63,588 bases of DNA from CAUPWF01 sp964367905 (lineage in GTDB: Bacteria; Bacillota; Clostridia; Lachnospirales; Lachnospiraceae), in NCBI GenBank assembly GCA_964367905.1, contig CAYIZP010000015.1, positions 1-63,588 of the forward strand. Direction: 5' to 3'. Below, piece after piece: positions 8,415 to 16,524 of this stretch. A model generated the notes under the pieces. It was not told where the DNA came from. It did no database searches and saw only the letters and a program-made list of their open reading frames with translations. Every line of letters starts with the position of its first letter. Positions within the stretch are counted from its first letter, which is position 1. The position numbers and the translations under genes were made by a program.

Positions 8415-9716
8415 ATGTATCATTTTTTAGCAATTAAAGATGTTTATGCACGAGAGATTATAGATTCTAGAGGGTTCCCAACCATTGAGGTAGAGGTACT
8501 TGCAGGCGAAAATTATGTGGGAAGGGCAGCAGTACCTTCAGGTGCGTCCACGGGGATGTATGAGGCCATAGAGTTAAGAGATGGAGGGAAACGATACTTA
8601 GGAAAAGGGGTACAAAAAGCGGTAGATAGTGTGAATAATAAGATCGCAAAGAAATTGGTGGGGGAAAATGTATTTGATCAGTCGTACATTGATTTCCTGC
8701 TTATTCGTGAAGATGGGACAGATAATAAGAGCAACTTAGGTGCAAATGCAATCTTGGGAGTTTCATTAGCGGTAGCCAATGCAGCAGCAAGAGCAAGCAA
8801 TATGCCATTGTATAAATATTTGGGTGGGGTAAACGCAAGAAAGATGCCGGTTCCAATGATGAATATTCTAAACGGAGGTGCACATGCTGCCAATACATTA
8901 GATATTCAGGAGTTTATGATTATGCCTATCGGTACAAAATGCTTCAAAGATGCATTGAAAGTATGTGTGGAAATCTATCATACCCTGAAAAATCTATTAA
9001 GTGATGCGGGATACTCCACGTCGATTGGTGATGAGGGAGGATTTGCACCGAATCTAAAGCATGCGGACGAGGCATTATCCTATATAGTGGAGGCGATTGA
9101 AAAGGCTGGGTACAAGCCGCGTGAAGAGGTGGCAATTGCACTAGATGTGGCGGCAAGTGAATTATACGATAAGGTGAGTGAAGCATATTTCTTTGAAGGC
9201 GAAACGAAGATGAAGGGCACAAAGGTTACAAGAAATACAGAAACCCTAATTGATTACTATACAGAATTAATTAGTAAATATCCAATTGTTTCCATAGAGG
9301 ATCCATTGGACGAAGAAGATTGGAATGGTTGGGAATTATTGACTACGCGTTTGGGACAAGATGTACAGTTGGTAGGTGATGATTTGTTTGTGACGAATGT
9401 GGAGCGATTAGAAAAAGGAATCCAGAGCAACGTTGCCAATGCAATTTTGGTGAAGGTGAATCAAATCGGGACTTTGACTGAGGCGATGAATACGATTTCT
9501 ATGGCTCAGCGAGCTGGATACAAGGCGGTGGTATCACATCGATCTGGAGAGACAGAAGATACCTTTATTGCTGATCTGGCGGTAGCATTTTGTAGTGGAC
9601 AGATTAAGACTGGGGCACCATGTAGGGCAGAGAGAACAGCGAAATACAACCAACTATTAAGAATTGAAGAACAATTGAGTATCTTAGGAATCTATACCAA
9701 TCCTTTTGAAAGCTAA
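8415..9716 (+). CDS. eno: Enolase (first copy)
   Basis: A complete 433-residue enolase converting 2-phosphoglycerate to phosphoenolpyruvate. Visible motifs are AVPSGASTGMYEA (mobile loop Ser), NGGAHA, IGDEGGFAPNL (Glu), SIEDPLDEEDW and LVGDDLFVTN (Mg ligands), LVKVNQIGT (catalytic Lys) and SHRSGETED. It departs from the usual N-terminus (DSRGFPTIEVEV rather than GNPTVEVEV) and is clearly a different lineage from the second enolase at 56.6 kb. Its place just before secG-rnr-smpB matches the conserved Firmicutes neighbourhood, which suggests this is the housekeeping copy. The start is preceded by AAGGAGG. Confidence 0.95.
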   Translation: MYHFLAIKDVYAREIIDSRGFPTIEVEVLAGENYVGRAAVPSGASTGMYEAIELRDGGKRYLGKGVQKAVDSVNNKIAKKLVGENVFDQSYIDFLLIREDGTDNKSNLGANAILGVSLAVANAAARASNMPLYKYLGGVNARKMPVPMMNILNGGAHAANTLDIQEFMIMPIGTKCFKDALKVCVEIYHTLKNLLSDAGYSTSIGDEGGFAPNLKHADEALSYIVEAIEKAGYKPREEVAIALDVAASELYDKVSEAYFFEGETKMKGTKVTRNTETLIDYYTELISKYPIVSIEDPLDEEDWNGWELLTTRLGQDVQLVGDDLFVTNVERLEKGIQSNVANAILVKVNQIGTLTEAMNTISMAQRAGYKAVVSHRSGETEDTFIADLAVAFCSGQIKTGAPCRAERTAKYNQLLRIEEQLSILGIYTNPFES

Positions 9717-9739
9717 AGAAACAATTGAAGAGAAAATTC

Positions 9740-9768
9740 TTGCATATTTTCCCTCTTTATGGTATGAT
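9740..9768 (+). promoter_or_regulatory. Promoter of secG
   Basis: TTGCAT (9740-9745), a 17-bp spacer and TATGAT (9763-9768), 30 bp before the secG start. Confidence 0.6.
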
Positions 9769-9797
9769 GAATGAGATTTATTTGTAGGAGGTAGAAT

Positions 9798-10040
9798 ATG
9801 GATATTTTAAAAATAGTTATTACAATCCTATTTGTGATAGATTGTATCGCATTGGCAGTGATTGTACTTCTCCAAGAAGGGAAGTCAGCAGGACTAGGAA
9901 GTATAGCAGGTGGTGCAGAATCTTATTGGGGACAGAACAAAGGTCGTTCAATGGAAGGTGCGCTCGTTAAGATTACAAGAGTGGTTGCAGTGATGTTTAT
10001 CGTATTGGCAGCAGTTTTGAATCTAGGTGTATTTAACTAA
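9798..10040 (+). CDS. secG: Preprotein translocase subunit SecG
   Basis: An 80-residue protein with two membrane helices (about 3-25 and 57-77) joined by the conserved loop LLQEGKSAGLGSIAGGAESYWG. This is the SecG subunit of the SecYEG channel and stimulates SecA-driven export. Length and topology are normal. It has its own promoter and a terminator immediately downstream, but is followed by rnr and smpB as in many Firmicutes. The GTAGGAGGT ribosome site is 6-8 bases before the start. Confidence 0.93.
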   Translation: MDILKIVITILFVIDCIALAVIVLLQEGKSAGLGSIAGGAESYWGQNKGRSMEGALVKITRVVAVMFIVLAAVLNLGVFN

Positions 10041-10053
10041 AGAAATGAAATCG

Positions 10054-10087
10054 AAACACTCTTATATCCATAAGGGTGTTTTTGTTT
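10054..10087 (+). terminator. Terminator between secG and rnr
   Basis: AACACTCTTA pairs with TAAGGGTGTT (one G-T pair) around TATCCA, followed by a T-rich run. Confidence 0.65.
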
Positions 10088-10142
10088 CCTATAGAGGAGA
10101 ATCTACAGGAATTTGATAGGAAGATAAAGAAAGGAGGTTTGT

Positions 10143-12368
10143 GTGAAAAAGAAACAGAAGAAAATTGTATATGAATTTATCTGCGAGGACTTCTATGTTC
10201 CTATGAAGTTTAAGGAACTTGCAGTGATGTTCCAACTTCCGAAGAATCAGAGAGATGAGCTTCGTGCAATTTTAGAGGAGTTGATTAATGAAGGTAAGGT
10301 AAGAGTGACTGCAAAGGGAAAATACGTAAAAGGCGAGGCAAATCGATTGCAAGGAACCTTTATTGCTCATGAGCGAGGATTTGGATTTGTGAAGATTGAG
10401 GAAAGAGATGAAGACATCTTTATCCCAGGAGAGAATGTCCAGGGGGCTTTTGAGGGAGATTTAGTAGAGGTGGTTCTTACATCGGGGACGACCGAGGAAT
10501 CGAAGACAGGGCGTCGTGCCGAGGGAAAGATTGTTCATATCATATCTCGTGGCACGGTTCAGATTGTAGGATATTATGAAAAAAGTAGGAAATATGGATT
10601 TGTAAGACCAGATAATCAGAAACTGGGTAAGGACATCTTTATTCCGCTTGAGCGCTCTAAAGGGGCGGTGACAGGACACAAGGTAGTGGTGGAATTGACT
10701 TCTTATGGAGGTGAGAAAAAGAAACCCGAGGGGAAGGTTGTAGAAATTATTGGACATGCCAATGACCCAGGAGTGGACATTCTTTCCATTGTAAAAGACT
10801 GTCATCTACCTATGGAGTTTCCGAAAAAGGTCCTCAATCAGGCAGAGCGTGTTAGTACTGTTGTGAGTGAGGCGGATTGTGAGGGTCGGCTAGATCTTCG
10901 AGATGTGGTTATGGTGACCATCGATGGGGAAGATGCAAAGGATTTAGACGATGCGGTTTCCTTGACCGTGCGAGATGGACTCTATCATCTAGGAGTTCAC
11001 ATCGCAGATGTTACCAATTATGTGCAAGAGAATAGTGCACTGGATTGGGAAGCTCTGAAGCGGGGGACAAGTGTGTATCTAGTAGACCGTGTGATTCCTA
11101 TGTTGCCCCACGCGCTTTCTAATGGGATTTGTTCTTTGAATGCAAGAGAGGATAGACTAGCACTTAGTTGTATTATGACCATTGATGGAGAGGGAACTGT
11201 GATAGACCATCAATTAGCAGAAACTGTGATTCATGTGAATGAGCGAATGACATATACGGCAGTAAAGAATATCATTCATGGGAAAATGAAGAAAGATATT
11301 ACTGCTATAGTAGGGGATGCAATTACAGGGGAAGAGGAAGAAGTCATGACTCGCTATCATGATTTGGTTCCAATGTTTATGGAGATGAAGCAACTGGCAG
11401 ACATATTGAGGGAAAAACGCCATAAGAGAGGTGCCATTGATTTCGATTTTCCGGAGACAAAGATGGTGTTAGATGAGAGTGGGAATCCGATTGATGTCAA
11501 AGCTTATGATAGAAACTGTGCAACGAAAATCATAGAAGACTTCATGTTGTTGGCAAATGAAACGGTTGCAGAGCATTATTTTTGGAATGAGACTCCATTT
11601 GTGTACCGAATTCATGAGACACCAGATGAAGAGAAGATACAGAAACTGGCTACCTTTATTCAAAATTTTGGACATACTATGCATCTGGGTCAGGAGAAAA
11701 TTCATCCAAAAGAGCTGCAGAAGTTATTGCAGAAGGTACAAGGTATGGGAGAGGCAGATTTGATCAGTCGCATTATGCTTCGCTCTATGAAGCAGGCGAA
11801 ATACACGAGCGAAAATGCAGGACATTTTGGTTTGGCAACAAAATATTATACACATTTTACTTCACCGATTCGCCGGTATCCGGATCTTCAAATTCATAGA
11901 ATTATGAAGGAGGATTTGCGCGGAAAACTCAGTGAGGAACGAAAAAGCCACTATGAGAGTATATTAGGGAATGTGACTAAGGACTGTAGCGAGTTAGAGA
12001 GGCGGGCAGAACAAGCCGAACGAGAAACCATTAAGCTCAAAAAAGCAGAATACATGCAAAACTATATTGGTGAAGAATTTTATGGAATTATTTCTAGCAT
12101 TACCAAATGGGGAATGTATGTAGAACTCACCAATTCGATTGAAGGGCTCATTCATGTGACGTCAATGAGTGACGATCATTACGAATATTATGAGGCACGG
12201 TATGAGATGGTTGGAAGAAACTTAGGTAAAGTGTATAAACTGGGACAAGAAATCCATGTTAGGGTAATTGGAGTCGATAAGTTGCAGAGAACGATAGATT
12301 TTGAGGAGACAGTGAGAAAGGGATGTTATTACAATGAAACAATCGGGCGTGAAATTAATCGCAAATAA
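10143..12368 (+). CDS. rnr: Ribonuclease R
   Basis: A 741-residue 3-prime to 5-prime exoribonuclease. Order of domains: N-terminal winged helix (1-65), two cold-shock OB folds (about 70-215), the RNB catalytic domain (about 245-590) and a C-terminal S1 domain (about 625-710). In the RNB domain, VVMVTIDGEDAKDLDDAVSL supplies the catalytic aspartates. HFTSPIRRYPDLQIHR is also present. The product degrades structured RNA and, with SmpB and tmRNA, acts in trans-translation quality control. Translation starts at a GTG 8 bases after AAAGGAGG. The C-terminal tail is short, lacking the long Lys-rich extension of some homologues. The gene overlaps smpB by 35 bp. Confidence 0.95.
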   Translation: MKKKQKKIVYEFICEDFYVPMKFKELAVMFQLPKNQRDELRAILEELINEGKVRVTAKGKYVKGEANRLQGTFIAHERGFGFVKIEERDEDIFIPGENVQGAFEGDLVEVVLTSGTTEESKTGRRAEGKIVHIISRGTVQIVGYYEKSRKYGFVRPDNQKLGKDIFIPLERSKGAVTGHKVVVELTSYGGEKKKPEGKVVEIIGHANDPGVDILSIVKDCHLPMEFPKKVLNQAERVSTVVSEADCEGRLDLRDVVMVTIDGEDAKDLDDAVSLTVRDGLYHLGVHIADVTNYVQENSALDWEALKRGTSVYLVDRVIPMLPHALSNGICSLNAREDRLALSCIMTIDGEGTVIDHQLAETVIHVNERMTYTAVKNIIHGKMKKDITAIVGDAITGEEEEVMTRYHDLVPMFMEMKQLADILREKRHKRGAIDFDFPETKMVLDESGNPIDVKAYDRNCATKIIEDFMLLANETVAEHYFWNETPFVYRIHETPDEEKIQKLATFIQNFGHTMHLGQEKIHPKELQKLLQKVQGMGEADLISRIMLRSMKQAKYTSENAGHFGLATKYYTHFTSPIRRYPDLQIHRIMKEDLRGKLSEERKSHYESILGNVTKDCSELERRAEQAERETIKLKKAEYMQNYIGEEFYGIISSITKWGMYVELTNSIEGLIHVTSMSDDHYEYYEARYEMVGRNLGKVYKLGQEIHVRVIGVDKLQRTIDFEETVRKGCYYNETIGREINRK

Positions 12369-12801
12369 TAAAAAAGCCTATCATGAATATTTTATCTTGG
12401 AGACTGTGGAAGCAGGTATCTCTCTTCATGGTACAGAGGTGAAATCACTTCGGATGGGAAAATGTAGTGTAAAAGAGGCATTTATTCGAATTGAACACGA
12501 AGAGGTGTTTATATACGGAATGCATGTTAGCCCTTATGAGAAGGGAAATATATTTAACAAGGATCCTTTGCGCGTGAAGAAATTACTTCTTCACAAAGCA
12601 GAAATATTGAAGCTGCTAGGAAAAACAAAGGAAAAGGGAATGACAATCGTACCGTTGAAGGTATACTTCAAAGATTCTCTAGTAAAAGTAGAAATCGGTC
12701 TAGCAAAGGGCAAGAAATTATATGATAAACGTGATACTCTAGCGAAGAAAGATCAACAGAGAGAGGCTCAGAGGGATTTTAAAATCAGAAATTTGGATTA
12801 G
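12334..12801 (+). CDS. smpB: SsrA-binding protein SmpB
   Basis: A 155-residue tmRNA-binding protein with the usual core: VKLIANNKKAYHEYFILE at the N-terminus, GTEVKSLR, and the basic tail KKLYDKRDTLAKKDQQRE that mimics a codon-anticodon helix in the ribosome. It delivers tmRNA to stalled ribosomes. The start lies inside rnr (35 bp overlap), so the two are translated in concert. No ssrA gene follows; the next gene is convergent and overlaps the smpB stop by 4 bp. Confidence 0.95.
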   Translation: MKQSGVKLIANNKKAYHEYFILETVEAGISLHGTEVKSLRMGKCSVKEAFIRIEHEEVFIYGMHVSPYEKGNIFNKDPLRVKKLLLHKAEILKLLGKTKEKGMTIVPLKVYFKDSLVKVEIGLAKGKKLYDKRDTLAKKDQQREAQRDFKIRNLD

Positions 12802-13646
12802 AGTCTTTTGAATCCCTCGCCGACAACTTCATTGGACTCCATAATGATGACAAAGCATTTGGGGTCCATCTCGTATGCTCTTTTTTTTATCTGAAACATT
12901 TGCTTGTTATTACAAGCACAGAGAACGATATTCTTCACTTCGCCCGAATAGGCCCCGACTCCTTCAACGAGTGTGGCACCACGGGTGAATTCTTCATCAA
13001 TCATATGAGCGATTTTCTCCCCGTAATCCGTAATGATCAGGGTCATCTTGCCCGCGTCAATTCCATACATAAACTTATCGATTACAGTGGTCAATATAAA
13101 GCTGACCATAATTCCATAGATGATTCCGTCCACACTCCGAAGGATATATCCTCCAAATAAAATTACAGCTACATCAATAAAGAATGCAATTCTACCAATG
13201 GATAGATGAGGCTTTTTCGAACGAATGGACATGGTGATAAAATCCACACCACCAGTGGACGTGTTATTCGCATATATGAGAGCAAATCCCAGGCCAGCAA
13301 ACACTCCGGTGCAGATGGCTGATAAGATCAAGCTACCTGAGTACACTGGGAATAGGGGCGCTATAGCATCCATAAGGAAGGATGAGATGATTAGTGTTCT
13401 AATAGAGCGTAGAAAAAATCGCATACCAAGAAAAAAGAAAGATATCATTGCAATAGGAATATTTAGAAGCAAAGTTGTGATTCCAATGGGAAAATCAAAT
13501 AAATGGTACAATATCAATGAAATTCCAGTTACACCACTCATGGGGAAACCAGAATTTGCTGCAAAATTATAGATTCCAATGGCAATAAGTAATCCTCCAA
13601 TGATATCAATACCAAGGTCGAAAAGTATTTTTTTAAGTCGCTTCAT
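12798..13646 (-). CDS. YitT-family membrane protein (DUF161 plus DUF2179)
   Basis: A 282-residue protein with five or six membrane helices (about residues 10-170) followed by a cytoplasmic DUF2179 domain that includes TLVEGVGAYSGEVKNIVLCACN. YitT proteins are widespread in Firmicutes and their function is not established. The signature NNTSTGGVDF is seen near residue 130. The start at 13646 is chosen because GGAG lies at a normal distance before it; an in-frame ATG at 13661 would add MEIRH and has a poorer ribosome site. It is convergent with smpB and shares 4 bp with it. Confidence 0.85.
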   Translation of the reverse strand: MKRLKKILFDLGIDIIGGLLIAIGIYNFAANSGFPMSGVTGISLILYHLFDFPIGITTLLLNIPIAMISFFFLGMRFFLRSIRTLIISSFLMDAIAPLFPVYSGSLILSAICTGVFAGLGFALIYANNTSTGGVDFITMSIRSKKPHLSIGRIAFFIDVAVILFGGYILRSVDGIIYGIMVSFILTTVIDKFMYGIDAGKMTLIITDYGEKIAHMIDEEFTRGATLVEGVGAYSGEVKNIVLCACNNKQMFQIKKRAYEMDPKCFVIIMESNEVVGEGFKRL

Positions 13647-13789
13647 ATGACGAATCTCCATTTCTTCAAGCTATTTATTGTCAGATATGAATTAAAAAGT
13701 AATTTTGATTAGTATATTGGTTTCTTATTTAAATTATTCAGTACAAGCTATCAAAAAAAGATTGAATACAAGATTAAAAAACCAAATTA

Positions 13790-13818
13790 TTGCATAACTT
13801 AAAAGAAAATGATATGAT
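13790..13818 (+). promoter_or_regulatory. Promoter of the rubredoxin gene
   Basis: TTGCAT (13790-13795), a 17-bp spacer and TATGAT (13813-13818), 34 bp before the start codon. Confidence 0.65.
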
Positions 13819-13852
13819 TAATAGAAAATAAAAGAAAAGGAAGGTAAATGAG

Positions 13853-14011
13853 ATGAAAAAATATGTATGTGAACCATGTGGATATGAGTATGATCCAGAA
13901 GTAGGAGATGTAGATAACGGAGTTGAACCAGGAACAAAATTCGAAGATTTGCCAGATGATTGGGTTTGCCCATGGTGTGGAGTTGGAAAAGATGAATTCC
14001 AAGAGGTTTAG
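13853..14011 (+). CDS. Rubredoxin
   Basis: A 52-residue one-iron electron carrier. Two CxxC knuckles are visible, VCEPCGYEYDP at the N-terminus and VCPWCGVGKDEFQ near the end, with the conserved DLPDDW between them. Length and spacing are those of classical clostridial rubredoxins. It passes electrons to peroxide- or oxygen-detoxifying enzymes or to other oxidoreductases in anaerobes. The ribosome site is AAGGAAGG. It is transcribed alone from a good promoter; the next gene has its own promoter at 14053. Confidence 0.95.
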   Translation: MKKYVCEPCGYEYDPEVGDVDNGVEPGTKFEDLPDDWVCPWCGVGKDEFQEV

Positions 14012-14052
14012 GTTAAAATGCAAAAGAAGTTTAAAATAGACGATACTAGGTC

Positions 14053-14081
14053 TTGCAATTTTTGTCGAAAACAGATAGAAT
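14053..14081 (+). promoter_or_regulatory. Promoter of the amino acid ABC operon
   Basis: TTGCAA (14053-14058), a 17-bp spacer and TAGAAT (14076-14081), 38 bp before the binding-protein start. Confidence 0.6.
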
Positions 14082-14119
14082 ATACAAGGTAATGAATATT
14101 TATGCAAAGGGAGAAAAAG

Positions 14120-14890
14120 ATGAAAAAATTAATTAGCGTAATGCTTGCAGGAGTACTAGTATTTGGATTGGCAGGTTGTGCAGGTACTGGGAAGTCAGTA
14201 GAAAGTGCAGAGGATTTAGAAGGTGCTGTAATCGGGGTTCAACTAGGTACAACAGGTGACATTGCTTGTACAGATGCATTTGGAGATGAGAACATTGAAC
14301 GTTTCAGCAAAGGATTCGAAGCAGTACAAGCGTTACAACAAGGAAAAGTTGATGCGGTTGTAATCGATAATCTACCAGCTGAGGCTTTCGTAGCAGAAAA
14401 TGATGACTTGAGGATTCTAGAGTCTGCTTTTACAGAAGAAGAATATGCGATGGCATTCAAAAAAGGAAATACTGAGTTGTTGGATCAGTTCAATACAGCC
14501 CTAGCGGAGTTGAAAGCAGACGGAACTTTCGAAGCGATTCAAGAGTATTATCTAAGCGATAGTGGCGAGAGATATACATCCCCAGAAGGATCAGCATATG
14601 CGAATGGTGAAATCGTGATGGCTACAAATGCAGAGTTCCCTCCATATGAATTCAAAGATGGTGGTGAAATTGTGGGGATTGATGTGGATATGGCAACAGC
14701 AATCGCGGATAAGCTAGATATGAAACTTGTGATTGAAGATATGGCATTCGATTCAATCATTACAGCAGTAGATAGCGGAAAAGTTGATTTTGGTGCAGCT
14801 GGAATGACAGTGACACCTGATAGACAAGAATCAGTTGATTTTACAGATACTTACGTAACAGCAAAGCAAGTTATCATTGTAAAAAAATAG
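14120..14890 (+). CDS. Circularly permuted polar amino acid ABC transporter substrate-binding lipoprotein
   Basis: A 256-residue lipoprotein with a signal peptide and lipobox LAGC (Cys20). The mature sequence has the two halves of an SBP_bac_3 protein in reverse order. Residues 26-145 (SVESAEDLEGAVIGVQLGTT through EYYL) are what normally forms the second half. A linker (146-161) follows, then residues 162-256 (EIVMATNAEFPPYEFKDGGE through KQVIIVKK) are what normally follows the signal peptide. The new ends fall at the hinge strand between the lobes, where KQVIIVKK would usually run into SAEDL. All usual ligand-binding segments are present, so a functional fold is plausible. It is followed by matching permease and ATPase genes. 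The start at 14120 follows AAAGGGAG. Confidence 0.9.
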   Translation: MKKLISVMLAGVLVFGLAGCAGTGKSVESAEDLEGAVIGVQLGTTGDIACTDAFGDENIERFSKGFEAVQALQQGKVDAVVIDNLPAEAFVAENDDLRILESAFTEEEYAMAFKKGNTELLDQFNTALAELKADGTFEAIQEYYLSDSGERYTSPEGSAYANGEIVMATNAEFPPYEFKDGGEIVGIDVDMATAIADKLDMKLVIEDMAFDSIITAVDSGKVDFGAAGMTVTPDRQESVDFTDTYVTAKQVIIVKK

Positions 14891-14918
14891 GAACTGTTGA
14901 ATAGGTTAGGTAGGAATT

Positions 14919-15608
14919 ATGCAGAATTTTATTGAAGATTTTAAGTTTAACTTTATCGAAGATGAGAGATGGCGTTATATATTAGAAGGGCTTGGGGTTA
15001 CACTCCAAGTCACTTTCTTTGCTCTTATACTCGGTGTGATATTGGGCGTTGTGATAGCCATTGTTCGCTCTACACATGATAAAACAGGAAAAATGAAAGT
15101 ATTGAATTTTGTTGCCAAGATTTATATTACGATTGTACGAGGAACACCGGTTGTGGTTCAATTGCTTATTATATACTTTGTGGTATTTGGAAGTGTGAGA
15201 ATTAGCAAAGAATTCGTGGCGATACTTGCATTTGGAATTAATTCAGGAGCATATGTGGCGGAAATTGTGCGTTCTGGAATTATGTCCATCGATAATGGGC
15301 AGTTTGAGGCAGGAAGAAGTCTTGGATTGAATTATCGACAAACAATGATACATATTATTTTGCCTCAGGCATTCAAGAATGTTTTGCCGGCACTTGGAAA
15401 TGAGTTTATTGTACTTATGAAAGAAACATCGATTTGTGGATATATCGGGCTACAGGATCTAACTCGTGGGGGGGATACGATTCGAAGTATTACTTACAGT
15501 GCCATGATGCCATTATTTGCAGTGGCGCTGATTTATCTTGCAATGGTTATGTTATTTAGTATGTTAGTCAATAAACTAGAAAGGCGGTTGAGAAATAGTG
15601 ATCACTAA
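14919..15608 (+). CDS. Polar amino acid ABC transporter permease
   Basis: A 229-residue HisM/GlnP-type permease with five membrane helices. LEGLGVTLQVTF at the N-terminus, RGTPVVVQLLIIYF in the middle and EAGRSLGLNYRQTMIHIILPQAF, the EAA loop that contacts the ATPase, are all present. It forms the membrane channel for the permuted binding protein encoded 28 bp upstream. The ATPase gene begins 11 bp before its stop. Substrate is probably a polar or charged amino acid, by family. Confidence 0.93.
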   Translation: MQNFIEDFKFNFIEDERWRYILEGLGVTLQVTFFALILGVILGVVIAIVRSTHDKTGKMKVLNFVAKIYITIVRGTPVVVQLLIIYFVVFGSVRISKEFVAILAFGINSGAYVAEIVRSGIMSIDNGQFEAGRSLGLNYRQTMIHIILPQAFKNVLPALGNEFIVLMKETSICGYIGLQDLTRGGDTIRSITYSAMMPLFAVALIYLAMVMLFSMLVNKLERRLRNSDH

Positions 15609-16344
15609 TGGAGAAACTTTAATCCGCGTGGAAGATGTACACAAGGTTTATTACAATACATTACATGCTCTCAATGGAGTGACAGAGGAGATTCATAAAG
15701 GAGAGGTCGTAGTTATTGTTGGACCATCGGGATCTGGGAAATCTACGTTTTTACGTTCTTTGAATCTATTAGAGGTGCCTACAAGTGGCAAGATATTCTT
15801 CGAGGGAGTCGACATCACGGACAAAAAGGTGAGTATTGACGAGCATCGAAGAAAGATGGGGATGGTATTCCAACATTTTAATTTATTTCCGCACATGAGT
15901 GTTCTAGAGAATATCACTTTAGGACCGATCAAATTATTGAAGAAAACAAAAGAAGAAGCCGAAACTAAAGCGATGGAATTGCTTGAAATGGTGGGATTGG
16001 CAGACAAAGCAAACACCTATCCATCAAAATTATCGGGTGGTCAGAAGCAGAGGATTGCAATCGTGCGAGCATTGGCGATGAGTCCAGATGTAATGTTATT
16101 CGATGAACCTACCTCGGCGTTAGACCCAGAGATGGTAGGGGAAGTGCTAGATATCATGAAGAAGCTTGCACGTGACGGGATGACAATGATAGTAGTAACG
16201 CATGAGATGGGATTTGCAAAAGAGGTTGCCACAAGATGCATCTTTATGGATTCTGGAAATATTGTAGAGCAGAATGAACCAGAAGAGTTCTTTTCCAACC
16301 CGAAATCGGAGCGACTTCGGGAGTTTTTATCCAAAATCATCTAG
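15598..16344 (+). CDS. Polar amino acid ABC transporter ATP-binding protein
   Basis: A 248-residue GlnQ-type ATPase with Walker A GPSGSGKST (near 42-50), Q-loop VFQHFNLFPHM, signature LSGGQKQR and Walker B MLFDEPTSALDPE followed by the switch His in VVTHEMGF. It powers uptake with the preceding permease and permuted binding protein. The GTG start overlaps the permease by 11 bp; an ATG a few bases further on is out of frame. It is the last gene of the three-gene operon. Confidence 0.94.
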   Translation: MITNGETLIRVEDVHKVYYNTLHALNGVTEEIHKGEVVVIVGPSGSGKSTFLRSLNLLEVPTSGKIFFEGVDITDKKVSIDEHRRKMGMVFQHFNLFPHMSVLENITLGPIKLLKKTKEEAETKAMELLEMVGLADKANTYPSKLSGGQKQRIAIVRALAMSPDVMLFDEPTSALDPEMVGEVLDIMKKLARDGMTMIVVTHEMGFAKEVATRCIFMDSGNIVEQNEPEEFFSNPKSERLREFLSKII

Positions 16345-16391
16345 AAATAGAATAATTAAGTTAAGCGAATGTGAAAATTCTATTAACTCCA

Positions 16392-16420
16392 TTGAAGTTG
16401 GGATATCTGTGTGATACAAT
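16392..16420 (+). promoter_or_regulatory. Promoter of the PHP gene
   Basis: TTGAAG (16392-16397), a 17-bp spacer and TACAAT (16415-16420). The predicted transcript start is about 16427, leaving a 5-prime leader of roughly 90 bases. Confidence 0.55.
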
Positions 16421-16440
16421 GCAGTTAGAAAAGGATGATA

Positions 16441-16460
16441 GTGTGAAAAAAATTTCACAC
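16441..16460. repeat. Perfect inverted repeat in the PHP leader
   Basis: GTGTGAAA and TTTCACAC flank a 4-base AAAA loop. It lies in the predicted untranslated leader, so it may be an RNA hairpin or an operator; it lacks a T tract and is not a terminator. Confidence 0.5.
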
Positions 16461-16500
16461 GGCAATTTGTCCCTTATGGTCCAAAGTTGCTAGACTATAA

Positions 16501-16524
16501 GAAAGGGATGGTTATTAAAATGAA
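16501..16524 (+). repeat. 24-bp direct repeat spanning ribosome site and start (copy 1)
   Basis: These 24 bases, from GAAAGGGATGG to the ATGAA of the PHP start, are identical to 59271-59294 in front of the ABC transporter gene. Both copies place the ATG at the same point. Confidence 0.7.

Noticed and set aside
8678..9222. Long antisense open frames inside the first enolase
   Set aside because: They lie opposite a strongly conserved gene, have no ribosome site and their composition mirrors its codon bias.
12802..12900. tmRNA (ssrA) expected after smpB
   Set aside because: The YitT-type gene begins right there on the other strand and no tRNA-like ends or tag frame are visible.
16345..16391. 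Terminator after the amino acid ABC operon
   Set aside because: AATAGAAT and ATTCTATT could pair, but the 25-base loop and lack of a T tract make it weak.
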